This document shows, one piece after another, positions 27,201 to 34,503 of a DNA stretch of 64,000 bases (its first letter is position 1; the number at the start of each line of letters is the position of its first letter). The position numbers and the translations under genes are program-made. The notes below the pieces were generated by a model, which saw nothing but the letters and a program-made list of their open reading frames with translations, made no database searches and was not told where the DNA came from. Source of the DNA: Chitinophaga alhagiae (GTDB lineage: Bacteria > Bacteroidota > Bacteroidia > Chitinophagales > Chitinophagaceae); the NCBI RefSeq assembly GCF_003568665.1, contig NZ_QXMH01000005.1:124001-188000 (forward strand), written 5' to 3'.

Positions 27201-27655
27201 ACGCCGATGATAATACCACCCAGCTCGTCTTTCACCGTGCCGGACACCCGTATTTTGGCCGCCTGTTTTGCCGGTACGTTTGTAGCCGGGGTTTCTTCTG
27301 CCGGGGTAATAATGAACTGGGAGTCAGCAATGCGGTTGAGCATCAGGTGGTAGGGCTTCAATGCCTGCTGCATAGCAGGAATGATGCGGGCAGCCGGCTC
27401 TTTGGTCAGCTGTTCCGGTACGCGCACATCTTTTGTGAACTTTTCGTTGTGCGCCACGCGGAGCTTGTACTTCTGGAAAATTGTTTCCAGTGCGTCTTTG
27501 AGGGGAATGGTGCGTGTTTCTCCACTGCTTCTCTGCTGCGCCAGGGGGCTTGCGCTCGCAAAAGGCCGCTGGGCGAGCACAACGGTGGAGATTGCCTGCA
27601 GGCATAGCAAGGCAGTGGCTACGCTCAGGCATAGCCGTAGACGTCCAAATTTCAT
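24272..27655 (-). CDS. SusC-type TonB-dependent receptor with N-terminal STN signalling domain
   Basis: The protein has 1127 residues. The signal peptide ends near VVLAQ (residue 29). Residues about 48-115 form a Secretin/TonB N-terminal (STN) domain (IPLKDALETIFQKYKLRV). A CarboxypepD-like domain follows at about 130-210 (IRVSGTVKDELGGIIIGVTV). The plug then carries MNALGGRLAGIVSVQRSG and the SusC signature ILKDASATAVYGTRGANGVIIV. The STN domain contacts the FecR-type anti-sigma factor encoded just upstream, so ligand uptake should activate the ECF sigma factor. The order sigma, FecR, SusC, SusD and the downstream fucosidase fit an auto-inducing glycan locus. Confidence 0.95.
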   Translation of the reverse strand: MKFGRLRLCLSVATALLCLQAISTVVLAQRPFASASPLAQQRSSGETRTIPLKDALETIFQKYKLRVAHNEKFTKDVRVPEQLTKEPAARIIPAMQQALKPYHLMLNRIADSQFIITPAEETPATNVPAKQAAKIRVSGTVKDELGGIIIGVTVRVAGTTQGTVTNQEGYYSMEVEPTDTLEFSFVGYETQKLSVRNRMDLHVVLEAKEGGLNEVVVVGFGAQKKVSLVGAQSTVRPQELKLPARSLMNALGGRLAGIVSVQRSGEPGYDGADIYIRGISTFSSSPQGPLVIVDGVPDRSITDIDPEDIETFTILKDASATAVYGTRGANGVIIVNTKTGRAGKPQINAEVSQAMTRFTQLPDYVDAPTFMRLYNEGLEARGRTPIYAEDQVQKHITGEDPDLYPNVDWFKQIFNEWGLNRKAGLNVRGGSEFATYYISANYYSETGMMKRDKQQSYNNNIKLDRFTFATNVDASMTKTTKLELGVNGYIINSNYPGIGTGDLFNLASKVPPHIIPPQYSNGMWPKIPSGGFYSPYRDLTQRGYATEYRNNIRTNLRVRQNLDFLLKGLSLTSMFAFDSYNWNNLNRKRNVQTYIAEGRDADGELIMRLVEAGSDVLGYEGSRGGNRRFYTETALNYANSFGKHDVSGLLLFNQSDYINGDAGDLVESIPFRIRGLSGRVTYGYDNRYFTELNFGYNGSENFTPKKRYGFFPSFGVGWVVSNERFFEPMKEAIPHLKFRYTYGISGNSNTNSRFLFMTRINSGTGGYQFGVPGSTQNYGSGYEEGQVGSDVSWETAERQNLGFEIKLFKNRLSLIADLFKEYRTGILLRQTDIPYASGFTTGNIPYGNVGITRNKGIDLTLEYNHAFNEDYYVGFRGNFTFNKNENVADGLPPWQYPWLNRTGHPISQRFGYVATGLFLDSAEITRSPRQAGDVRPGDIKYKDLNEDGIINSFDQQAIGYGAIPRIIYGLNLSAGIGRFDLFMFWQGAAMVDFMYSSGHSTNPFYEGPTIGNLYTNATDRWTPENPNPNAFYPRLSTRSDVTTNYYTSTWWMKRADYIRLKEIQAGYNFGMRSLRRYGVKNMRFYVQATNLLTFSPWKIWDPELGDGRGTVYPQLSVFNAGLRVNFQ

Positions 27656-27722
27656 AACGTAAATTTTGGTTAGGTCAGATGAAAATGTAAAATGGAATTA
27701 CTCGGATTCTGGTGCTGTGTTC

Positions 27723-28667
27723 TTACTTTGGTTGAATGATGAATTTATTCCCGGTTTTTTCAATATGTGCCTGCAGCATGGCCGCCAGCACTTCCTTCAC
27801 TGTTTGTTCGTTTTCCATGGCAATACGCCCGCTAATTGTGGCGCCTTCAAAAGCCTCGGGCCGGTGTATCTCTACTTGGTACCCGTAATTGCTTGTCAGC
27901 ACGTCTTTTATTTCAGCTAATGTGGTATTGTCAAATTTGTAATCCCCGTCTCTCCAGGCGCCGAACAGCTGCGCGTTCACCTGGTCTTTTTCCAGCACGC
28001 CGCCCGGCATGAGCCGCGCCCTTTCATTGGGCCGCACCGTTATGGCCCGCTCCCCTGCCTGTGTTCTCACCTTGCCCTGGGTAACGATCACCGCGCTTTC
28101 ATGCAGCGTGAACGCCGTGCCCAGCACCGTTACGTCTATCTGCCCCGTATGCGCCACAAACGGCAGGGCGCTTTTTTCCACGTCCAGGTAAGCCGTTCCG
28201 GTGATGTGTATTTCCCGGTCTGTTTTCCCGAAGGAGGGCTTGTACCGCAGGGAGCTTCCACCTTTCAGCCACACCTTTGTACCATCCGGCAGCACTTTGA
28301 GTTGCACGGTGGAGCTGCCGCCCACCGCTATGTGTACTTCCTGCTCCTGGCCGCGGGTGCCGAAGTAGAAGGCCGTGCCGCCCGCCAGCAGCAATACCGC
28401 CACCATGGCCGCGTACTTCAGCCAATTGGCGCGGCGGCGGGGCAACTGGGCGGCCACTTCCTGCCAGCGTGCTTCCACATCCAGCTGGCGCTCCCCCGCC
28501 CTTTCCAGGTCAAGGAGATCTTTTACCCTGAAATACAGCTCCCTGTTGGCGGTGGACTGTTTTGCCCAGGCGGTCACGAGAGCCACTTCTTCAGGGCTGG
28601 CCGTGCCGCTCAGTACGCTCACCAGGAGGTTGTAATCTATTTCGCTATTGTCGGGTAAAAGTGCCAT
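27723..28667 (-). CDS. FecR-type anti-sigma factor
   Basis: The protein has 314 residues. The N-terminal cytoplasmic part (about 1-80) contacts the sigma factor. A transmembrane helix lies at about 83-103 (LKYAAMVAVLLLAGGTAF). The periplasmic FecR domain follows (STVQLKVLPDGTKVWLKGGSSLRY is its start). The C-terminal DUF4974-type domain is in about 240-314 (FDNTTLAEIKDVLTSNYG). It holds the ECF sigma factor until the STN domain of the SusC partner signals. The sigma gene ends 45 bp upstream and the SusC gene starts 67 bp downstream. Confidence 0.95.
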   Translation of the reverse strand: MALLPDNSEIDYNLLVSVLSGTASPEEVALVTAWAKQSTANRELYFRVKDLLDLERAGERQLDVEARWQEVAAQLPRRRANWLKYAAMVAVLLLAGGTAFYFGTRGQEQEVHIAVGGSSTVQLKVLPDGTKVWLKGGSSLRYKPSFGKTDREIHITGTAYLDVEKSALPFVAHTGQIDVTVLGTAFTLHESAVIVTQGKVRTQAGERAITVRPNERARLMPGGVLEKDQVNAQLFGAWRDGDYKFDNTTLAEIKDVLTSNYGYQVEIHRPEAFEGATISGRIAMENEQTVKEVLAAMLQAHIEKTGNKFIIQPK

Positions 28668-28712
28668 TTCAAGAGTATAGACGATGAAGGAATTAAAACT
28701 ACGTACGTGAAA

Positions 28713-29249
28713 TCAGAAAAAATTTAAAAAAAGCAGGTTGATCTTCCCGAACATGCTGCGGAGCTGTTTGATAGCCTTATATAATTGCGTTTCCACGGTG
28801 CGGGAAGAAATGCCCATGGCATCGGATATTTCGGCCGTTTTGAGGCCTTCCAGGTACCGGAGCCTGATGATCTCCCGGCATTTGGGGGGCAACTGCTCAA
28901 TGGCTTCCCATACGCTGCGCTCGTCTGACGCTTCCAGCAGGCTTTTATGGCCGGTTTCCGGGTGGAAGTACGCCAGCTCCTGCTGGGTGAGCAGAGCATC
29001 CTGCACAAAGCGGCGGTGTACCTGCTGGTGTTTGAAATAGTCCATACATTTATTATGCACGCTACGGAAGAGGTAGCCGCGGGGGTTGATGGGCAGCTTG
29101 CCGTGGGCCTGGATGAACACGTCCTGCACCAGGTCTTCCGCGGTGTGGAGGTCCACAAACTTGCAGGCATAGCCTACCAGCGCGGAATAGTATTCATGGA
29201 ATACCTGCGCGGTGGGTTTCATCAAGCCATCGTCTTCAGGGTGCTGCAT
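28713..29249 (-). CDS. ECF RNA polymerase sigma factor (FecI-like)
   Basis: The protein has 178 residues. Sigma region 2 is at about 18-85 (YYSALVGYACKFVDLHTAEDLVQDVF). Sigma region 4 is at about 112-165 (LPPKCREIIRLRYLEGLKTAEISDAMGIS, then the recognition helix SRTVETQLYKAIKQL). It heads a set of four leftward genes with FecR, SusC and SusD and should drive the downstream receptor genes. A TAACTTTG -7 element lies 20 bp upstream. Confidence 0.95.
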   Translation of the reverse strand: MQHPEDDGLMKPTAQVFHEYYSALVGYACKFVDLHTAEDLVQDVFIQAHGKLPINPRGYLFRSVHNKCMDYFKHQQVHRRFVQDALLTQQELAYFHPETGHKSLLEASDERSVWEAIEQLPPKCREIIRLRYLEGLKTAEISDAMGISSRTVETQLYKAIKQLRSMFGKINLLFLNFF

Positions 29250-29268
29250 AGGCGATTTTGGATTTCTG

Positions 29269-29276
29269 CAAAGTTA
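29269..29276 (-). promoter_or_regulatory. -7 promoter element of the ECF sigma gene
   Basis: On the minus strand it reads TAACTTTG, an exact TAnnTTTG match, ending 20 bp before the ATG at 29249. An exact -33 TTTG at 19 bp is not visible, so it may need an activator. Confidence 0.4.
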
Positions 29277-29389
29277 TATGCCGGGGGTAAAGCTATTTAA
29301 TTCTCTGAGCAAATTTTACTGTAAGGGCGGTTTTTTGTGTACGATTTTGGGGTGGTGTTTGTGCTGGATGTCAATATTTTTTAAATTTA

Positions 29390-29420
29390 TTTGGAATGAA
29401 ATGTATAATTCCTATCTTTG
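29390..29420 (+). promoter_or_regulatory. Consensus Bacteroidota promoter for tRNA-Lys
   Basis: TTG at 29391-29393 and TATCTTTG at 29413-29420 are separated by 19 bp, the consensus Bacteroidota sigma-70 arrangement. The tRNA starts 25 bp after the -7 element. Confidence 0.7.
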
Positions 29421-29444
29421 CAATCCCAAAACGAACGGGTGATT

Positions 29445-29517
29445 GATTCCGTAGCTCAGTTGGTAGAGCAATACACTTTTAATGTATGGGCCCTGGGTTC
29501 GAGTCCCAGCGGGATCA
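29445..29517 (+). tRNA. tRNA-Lys (anticodon TTT)
   Basis: The 73-nt gene folds as a full cloverleaf. The acceptor stem pairs GATTCCG with CGGGATC (one GU). The D-arm is GCTC/GAGC. The anticodon stem ATACA/TGTAT encloses the loop CTTTTAA with anticodon TTT at 29478-29480. The T-arm is CTGGG/CCCAG with TTCGAGT. The CCA end is not encoded. Confidence 0.95.
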
Positions 29518-29540
29518 CAGCAGCGAAAGCAAATAAAATT

Positions 29541-29574
29541 AAAGCCGCATAAAACGTAGTGTTTATGCGGCTTT
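29541..29574. terminator. Terminator downstream of tRNA-Lys
   Basis: AAAGCCGCATAAA at 29541-29553 pairs with TTTATGCGGCTTT at 29562-29574, with an 8-nt loop and A/T tracts on both sides. It can also serve the leftward nucleotidyltransferase gene ending at 29686. Confidence 0.85.
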
Positions 29575-29685
29575 TGTGTTTTTGGGGGTGTGATTGTAAT
29601 CGATGTTATATCAAGGTAAAAGGTAGCAAAAAAGGTTACACTAAATTTTAGAGCGCCTTGTATTGAATTGTGATTGTAATTAACT

Positions 29686-30177
29686 TTATCGCTTCGGGCG
29701 GCTACCTTTGCCAGGTTGTTTTTTGGGCAGAATCTTTTTGATCTCTTTAATGTCGGCAAGATCCTGATTCCGGCCAGCAGCCTGTTTGTTTTTGAGCAGA
29801 TCTTGTAACCCTATGAATGACAATTCCAGGCCGTCATCGAGTGTAATTTGCTGCCGGTTTTTCTTCGCTTCTGAAAACTCAACACCATCGATGCTATTCA
29901 GGATGTCAATCCGCAGCGGAGGCTGCCCAATTTGATTAATGAACCCTTCCTTCAAGAAATCCGCCTTTTCGAAACCAAGAGAAGCCATGCCAAAATCGGC
30001 AATTACCTTGAGCATTCGTTCGGCGTTTGCCGGAGAAACATTGATCCAGATATCCAGATCTCCTGTATGGCGGGGTTTGCCATGAAAAGCAAGGGCATAA
30101 CCTCCTACCACCATGTAATCTACCTTGTGCTCATTAAGTAATTTCACGAAATCTTCAAAATCTTTCGCCAGTATCAT
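29686..30177 (-). CDS. Nucleotidyltransferase-fold protein, toxin-antitoxin type
   Basis: The protein has 163 residues. The nucleotidyltransferase motif is MVVGGYALAFHG followed by TGDLDIWI, with the two metal-binding aspartates in D-x-D and a third acid near LRIDIL (about 88-93). The family (MNT/AbiEii-like or DUF6036-like) contains tRNA- or protein-modifying transferases often paired with a small partner. Its start overlaps the upstream gene's stop by 4 bp, showing translational coupling. The C-terminal tail is basic (KKQPGKGSRPKR). A toxin role is inferred from family and pairing. Confidence 0.8.
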   Translation of the reverse strand: MILAKDFEDFVKLLNEHKVDYMVVGGYALAFHGKPRHTGDLDIWINVSPANAERMLKVIADFGMASLGFEKADFLKEGFINQIGQPPLRIDILNSIDGVEFSEAKKNRQQITLDDGLELSFIGLQDLLKNKQAAGRNQDLADIKEIKKILPKKQPGKGSRPKR

Positions 30178-30611
30178 GATTTCAATATTTTACGGCTTAC
30201 TGCTGTTTTATCCAAACGCGCATTTTTCCCCAGGGATTGGGCGATGATGAAGGTTAAAGCTTCCAGCCTTTTGGAAGGGGATTGATTCAGCCAATATTCC
30301 CAATCGCGGGAAGTATCATTTGCATCTTTCAGTGCAACTTTCCGGACAACCGGCACAATCATACGGCCAGTATGGGCCAAAGAGACAGCTTGTTTCGGTT
30401 GACTAAATACATTCTTCCGTTCCACCCGCACATCCTTGTTTTCAAAGGGAACTTTCCCCTTGCTTAAGTAATTATTGAGCGTATTGTAGTTGTATTCCGG
30501 ATAGCTCAGGCAGAAGTTTTTCAGGTTTGAAAAGACCTCAAACGGACATTCGGCTTGATTTTTCCAATACACTACGATCACTCTTCTATTATTTGAAACC
30601 GGTGTAGACAT
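30174..30611 (-). CDS. Partner protein of the nucleotidyltransferase (possible antitoxin)
   Basis: The protein has 145 residues from the ATG at 30611; the frame extends five codons further to 30626 but a -7 element overlaps that stretch. The C-terminal third (DWEYWLNQSPSKRLEALTFI then ARLDKTAVSRKIL) matches the pattern of small proteins encoded ahead of nucleotidyltransferase genes, which have a Y-W-x-S-P-x-x-R-L motif. The N-terminal part (WKNQAECPFEVFSNLKNFCLSYPEYNYNTLNNYL) looks helical and may bind DNA. The two genes overlap by 4 bp and form one unit. Confidence 0.65.
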   Translation of the reverse strand: MSTPVSNNRRVIVVYWKNQAECPFEVFSNLKNFCLSYPEYNYNTLNNYLSKGKVPFENKDVRVERKNVFSQPKQAVSLAHTGRMIVPVVRKVALKDANDTSRDWEYWLNQSPSKRLEALTFIIAQSLGKNARLDKTAVSRKILKS

Positions 30612-30614
30612 ATA

Positions 30615-30622
30615 CAAATTTA
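30615..30622 (-). promoter_or_regulatory. -7 promoter element of the nucleotidyltransferase pair
   Basis: The minus strand reads TAAATTTG, an exact TAnnTTTG match, 4 bp upstream of the ATG at 30611. A TTG lies 23 bp further upstream. The short distance implies a nearly leaderless transcript. Confidence 0.35.
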
Positions 30623-30715
30623 ACAAATAATCAGTTAATATTTGTCAATTCGAGCAAAAAAATTAGATTGCCTCTCGTCAGACAATAAAAATCCAAAATT
30701 CACTATTTTTAGAAT

Positions 30716-31822
30716 ATGAAAAAAACGCTTACTATATGCATTGTTCAAATATTGTTATGCGTAGCCTGTTTTGCCCAAACGCCCAATGAAAAGACTGACC
30801 GTTACTTAGCAACACAAATGAGGGACCGGCAGATTCCTGGTTTGCAACTTACAGTGATGAAGGGGGATCGTGTGATTTTCTTCACATCCAAAGGGTTGGC
30901 CGATGTGGCCTTTCATATTCCCGTTAGCGACAGTACCATTTTTTCTGTTAATTCCGCCGCGAAAATATTTGCCGGAGTAGGATTGTTGCAGCTGGCAGAA
31001 GCTGATAAGGTTCACCTTGATGATCCGGTAGGGCGCCATCTCAACAACCTTCCCCCAAGCTGGCAAGGCATAACGCTAAGGCAGTTAATGGGGCATGTGT
31101 CGGGCTTACCCGATGTGGAAGATGACCGCACAGATGGGTTAGTCGGCGGACATGGTGAAGATAGCGCATGGCGGCTGGTACAGCGCTTGCCACTCCTGGC
31201 TAAACCAGGGGAAACGTTCAACTACAATGCCACCAATTACTTATTGATTCAGAAAATACTCGAAAAGTATAGCCTCATGCCTTACGAGGCATGGGTGCGG
31301 CAAGAGCAGTTTTTGGTTGCGGATATACGGCAGACATTTTTTGCTAACTCGGATGAAGTAGTGGATAATAAGGCGCCCAGCTACTCCTATTATTTCCACG
31401 ATCCCGTGAGAGGTGAATACGTCAAAGGGGACCAACTGCGTCAACTCCATGAAGATTTCCCCCGTATGATGCGTACCGATGCAGGTGCCTTTAGTACGGC
31501 ACAAGAGCTGGCCACCTGGATAAAGGCCCTGAAGAGTGGCCGCCTGTTAAAGCAGCCTGAAAGTCTCCGTACCCTATGGACACCGGTACAGCTAAATAAT
31601 GGGAAAACAGAAGGGTTCGGGGGAACGTCTACCGGTTATGCGTTAGGATGGTCAGTGATGGAGCGGAAAGTACATCCAGCTGTAGCCGCTGTAGGTGGCG
31701 GGCGGGCCGCGATAGTAGTCTATCCCGAAGATGATCTTACTGTCATCCTGTTGACTAACCTAAGTGGCTGCGCTCCTGGAGAAATTGCAGATGTGATTGC
31801 AGGATATTATTTTGATCGCTGA
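30716..31822 (+). CDS. Beta-lactamase-fold serine hydrolase (class C / penicillin-binding-like)
   Basis: The protein has 368 residues with a signal peptide ending CFAQ (residue 20). SxxK is SAAK with Ser80. The second motif region is FNYNATNYLL. The third motif, usually HxG, reads VGGGRAAIV, lacking the histidine. The family includes esterases, D-amino-acid peptidases and beta-lactamases, and its members act in the periplasm or at the outer membrane. It is followed by a strong terminator and appears monocistronic. Substrate unknown. Confidence 0.85.
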   Translation: MKKTLTICIVQILLCVACFAQTPNEKTDRYLATQMRDRQIPGLQLTVMKGDRVIFFTSKGLADVAFHIPVSDSTIFSVNSAAKIFAGVGLLQLAEADKVHLDDPVGRHLNNLPPSWQGITLRQLMGHVSGLPDVEDDRTDGLVGGHGEDSAWRLVQRLPLLAKPGETFNYNATNYLLIQKILEKYSLMPYEAWVRQEQFLVADIRQTFFANSDEVVDNKAPSYSYYFHDPVRGEYVKGDQLRQLHEDFPRMMRTDAGAFSTAQELATWIKALKSGRLLKQPESLRTLWTPVQLNNGKTEGFGGTSTGYALGWSVMERKVHPAVAAVGGGRAAIVVYPEDDLTVILLTNLSGCAPGEIADVIAGYYFDR

Positions 31823-31849
31823 CTGGATCGGTGAACGAACAGACAGCAT

Positions 31850-31884
31850 AAAGCCGCGCAAATCGCATGATTGGCGCGGCTTTT
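31850..31884 (+). terminator. Terminator after the serine hydrolase gene
   Basis: AAGCCGCGC at 31851-31859 pairs with GCGCGGCTT at 31874-31882 around a 14-nt loop, followed by a short T-run. It lies 28 bp after the stop codon. Confidence 0.75.
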
Positions 31885-32016
31885 CTGTTTTCTGGATATA
31901 AAGTTGATCCTATCAAAACCCAGGTGAATGGTAACATTTAAGGGTCCACTAAAAATTGCCGGTTTAGTGTAACCTTCTTCTTCTGAAAGGCTTATCTATA
32001 CTGCATTTAAAAAAAA

Positions 32017-32433
32017 CTATTCATCCAAAAGCACCTCATATTTCAAGGTTGACAAGTCCGCCACCTTACCCGCAGAAACGCCGATCCATACGTCGTCTGG
32101 GCTAACGGCATCTTTCTTTAATGCGGAAATACTCCGTTCTTGCTGATAGAGTGTACCGTCTGTTGTCTTGACAGTCCAGAGGATGTCAAAAGGACTATAA
32201 TCAACCATATCTTTCCCCGAAACATTTTTCACGTCGTATGCTACATGCACCTGGCTACCGGCACGCTCCTGTTCCGCAACGATATTCGAAATCTGGATAT
32301 CCGTAATTTTGAATCCATTGCCAGATCCGGGGCCTGGATCATTTTTCTTGCTGCATCCCATAAGACCCGCAACCATAAGGAGCGCAGTGAGCGCCAAAGG
32401 GAATACTCTTTTTACATTTTGCTTTCTCATCAT
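32017..32433 (-). CDS. Small lipoprotein with an immunoglobulin-like fold, unknown function
   Basis: The protein has 138 residues (alternative start at 32430). A lipoprotein signal has its cysteine at residue 27 (GLMGCSKKND) followed by a Pro/Gly-rich linker. The beta-rich body (VHVAYDVKNVSGKDMVDYSPFDILWTV) resembles small FxLYD/DUF4352-like beta-sandwich lipoproteins. It is divergent from the TPR kinase gene. A TAACTTTG -7 element lies 17 bp upstream. Confidence 0.7.
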   Translation of the reverse strand: MMRKQNVKRVFPLALTALLMVAGLMGCSKKNDPGPGSGNGFKITDIQISNIVAEQERAGSQVHVAYDVKNVSGKDMVDYSPFDILWTVKTTDGTLYQQERSISALKKDAVSPDDVWIGVSAGKVADLSTLKYEVLLDE

Positions 32434-32449
32434 TGAAATACATTTTCAG

Positions 32450-32457
32450 CAAAGTTA
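32450..32457 (-). promoter_or_regulatory. -7 promoter element of the small lipoprotein gene
   Basis: The minus strand reads TAACTTTG, an exact TAnnTTTG match, 17 bp before the start at 32433. A TTG lies 15 bp upstream, shorter than the usual 19. Confidence 0.4.
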
Positions 32458-32478
32458 TCGCGGAGTGGTACGCAAGAC

Positions 32479-32524
32479 CATACAGCGAAAACGGTATATT
32501 TCATACCGTGAAAACGGTATATTT
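32479..32524. repeat. Tandem pair of 23-bp repeats between divergent genes, probable regulator-binding sites
   Basis: Two adjacent 23-bp units, 32479-32501 and 32502-32524, differ at only two positions and share the block GAAAACGGTATATTT. The second unit contains the inverted repeat ATACCG/CGGTAT around TGAAAA. They lie between the small lipoprotein gene and the TPR kinase/response regulator genes, 58 bp before the kinase start. A binding site for the encoded NarL-type regulator is an attractive guess. Confidence 0.55.
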
Positions 32525-32581
32525 ATATCCAGGGGTTCCATAACTGAAAATATTTGCAAATTTTGAAGAAAATTAATTCGG

Positions 32582-34501
32582 ATGGATCTTAGGGGGTTAC
32601 TGTTGGCTGTGTGCCTGACTTTTTACCTGCCGGTGATGGCGCAGACACCTGCTATAGACAGTCTGCGGCAACTGGCGGAAAAAGAACGGAACGTCGAAAA
32701 CAAGGTGTTCCTCCTGTATGACATAGTCAACCTGCAATCAGAGCTGGACACGGCATTGGCATATGCCACCCTCAGGGAAGCCAGGGAACTGACCGGCGGA
32801 AACAGATATCTACGGGCGTTTGACCCGTTTTTTGAGGGACAAATTATATGGACGGCAGACAGTGCGCGCACCAAAAGTCTTTATCAGCGCTCCATCACGC
32901 TCCTTGGCCCCTATGATACGTACAGGGCATTACAGACCACCGCCAGGGCCTGGCACAACTATGGCATCTTTCTGCAGATAGACGGCAAACAGGATGAATA
33001 CACGGAAATCCTGCTTAATAAAGTGATCCCCCTTGCAAGGAAAATAGAGGATATGAGCAGCGTGGCATCCGCATACAATGCCATCGGAACCGTATATAGC
33101 AACAAGGAAGACTACCAGGCCGCCCTCACCTATTTCAGCCAGGGTATTCAAGCCGCTGAACCTGTTCAGCCATCCGTCAAAAGGTCTATGATCCTTGCCG
33201 ATGCCTATATCTCCAGTGCCGGCTGCCTGATCTACCTGGATAAATCCCCCAATGAAGTGTATCACTACCTGGACCTTGGAAAGCAGCACCTTGGCCAGGT
33301 TGGCGATCCGGCCTACCATGCTGATTACTACCTTAACCTTGGCAAGTATTATAGAATGAAAAATAACCACAGCGCTGCCGTGGAACAGTTCAACCAGGGG
33401 TTGGCCTATGCTGCAAAGAGCCCCACCACCACTATTTCCGTTATAAAGCTCAACTATGAAAAGGCAAATTCCCTGCTGCAGCTTGGAAAATACAAAGAAA
33501 GCAGGACGGTTCTAAACACCCTTCTTGCGCAGAGCAGCGATGATTTTTCACGCGTCAACCGGGCCAATACCCTAAAGCTCCGGGCGGAGGTGGAGGCCCG
33601 CCTGGGAGATTTTGTGTCCGCCTACCATTCCCTGAAAAGCTGGCAGGTATTGTCTGATAGCATCCGGACGGTGCAGGAAAAAGCGAAGATTGCCGAGATC
33701 ACCGCCAGGTATGGAAACGCAGAGCAAGAAAACAAGATACTGAAACTGGAGAATGCCAACCGGAGAAAACTGTTCATCATTGCCCTTGCGGTAGTGGCCG
33801 CCTTGTTAACCGGGGGGATATTCATCGTCACGCTCCGCAACCGGAAGAAGCAGGTCCGCCAGCAGTTACAGCTCATGGCTTCCGAAAGAGAGGTGGAGGT
33901 AAAGAGCGCCCTGATCTACGGGGAGGAACAGGAACGCAAGCGGCTGGCAAGGGAGCTGCATGACGGCCTGGGGGGCACTTTTGCAGGCATCAAGCTCAAC
34001 CTGGAAAATGCCATAAAGCGGCAGGATATATCCGGGATCAACGGCACCGTAGGGTTGCTGGATGACGCCATCAGGGAATTTCGCCACACCACGCACCGGC
34101 TGGTGCCGGAACACCTCAAGCACAATGGACTGGAGAATAACCTGAGGGACTTTTGTCACTCGCTCCAGGCATCGGGTGTCAATTTCCATTTTTACTTTAA
34201 AGGGCTGCACGGGCTAAACATTGAAGAAAAGGAGCTGGTTATTTTTAGGGTGCTGCAGGAGCTGATAACAAACGCCGTAAAACATGCAAAGGCCAGTAAT
34301 ATTCTGATCAACTGCATCCAGGAAGACCGGCTGTTGCTACTGACCATCGAGGACGATGGCGTTGGCTTTGACCCGGCAATAAAAAAAGAAGGAATTGGCC
34401 TGTATAATATCCGGAGCCGTATAAAAATGCTGAACGGCAGCATACAGATCGACTCCACCGAAGGTAAAGGCACCGTTGTTAATATTGAAATCATGTTATA
34501 G
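32582..34501 (+). CDS. TPR-containing sensor histidine kinase (NarL/DesK-type HisKA_3)
   Basis: The protein has 639 residues with a signal peptide ending PVMAQ (residue 21). Residues about 25-390 are a periplasmic helical TPR-like region with repeated NAIGTVYSNKEDYQAAL-type units. A transmembrane helix spans 397-418. The HisKA_3 phosphoacceptor is in RELHDGLGG (His460). The HATPase domain has ELITNAVKHAKAS near 562, DDGVGFDP and GIGLYNIRSR. The response regulator gene begins 2 bp after its stop, so the pair is one two-component unit. The signal is unknown; TPR sensors of this form are common in Bacteroidota. Confidence 0.9.
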   Translation: MDLRGLLLAVCLTFYLPVMAQTPAIDSLRQLAEKERNVENKVFLLYDIVNLQSELDTALAYATLREARELTGGNRYLRAFDPFFEGQIIWTADSARTKSLYQRSITLLGPYDTYRALQTTARAWHNYGIFLQIDGKQDEYTEILLNKVIPLARKIEDMSSVASAYNAIGTVYSNKEDYQAALTYFSQGIQAAEPVQPSVKRSMILADAYISSAGCLIYLDKSPNEVYHYLDLGKQHLGQVGDPAYHADYYLNLGKYYRMKNNHSAAVEQFNQGLAYAAKSPTTTISVIKLNYEKANSLLQLGKYKESRTVLNTLLAQSSDDFSRVNRANTLKLRAEVEARLGDFVSAYHSLKSWQVLSDSIRTVQEKAKIAEITARYGNAEQENKILKLENANRRKLFIIALAVVAALLTGGIFIVTLRNRKKQVRQQLQLMASEREVEVKSALIYGEEQERKRLARELHDGLGGTFAGIKLNLENAIKRQDISGINGTVGLLDDAIREFRHTTHRLVPEHLKHNGLENNLRDFCHSLQASGVNFHFYFKGLHGLNIEEKELVIFRVLQELITNAVKHAKASNILINCIQEDRLLLLTIEDDGVGFDPAIKKEGIGLYNIRSRIKMLNGSIQIDSTEGKGTVVNIEIML

Positions 34502-34503
34502 CC

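Noticed and set aside
25328..27607. 759-codon rightward frame opposite the STN-SusC gene
   Set aside because: It is a shadow of the SusC gene, with no signal peptide, motifs or plausible start region. The same applies to frames at 22493-24247, 20034-21254, 16387-17745, 13650-15101 and 4596-6050.
31948..31969. Inverted repeat CACTAAA/TTTAGTG in the gap after the serine hydrolase
   Set aside because: Short, without T-run or promoter context; left as likely chance.
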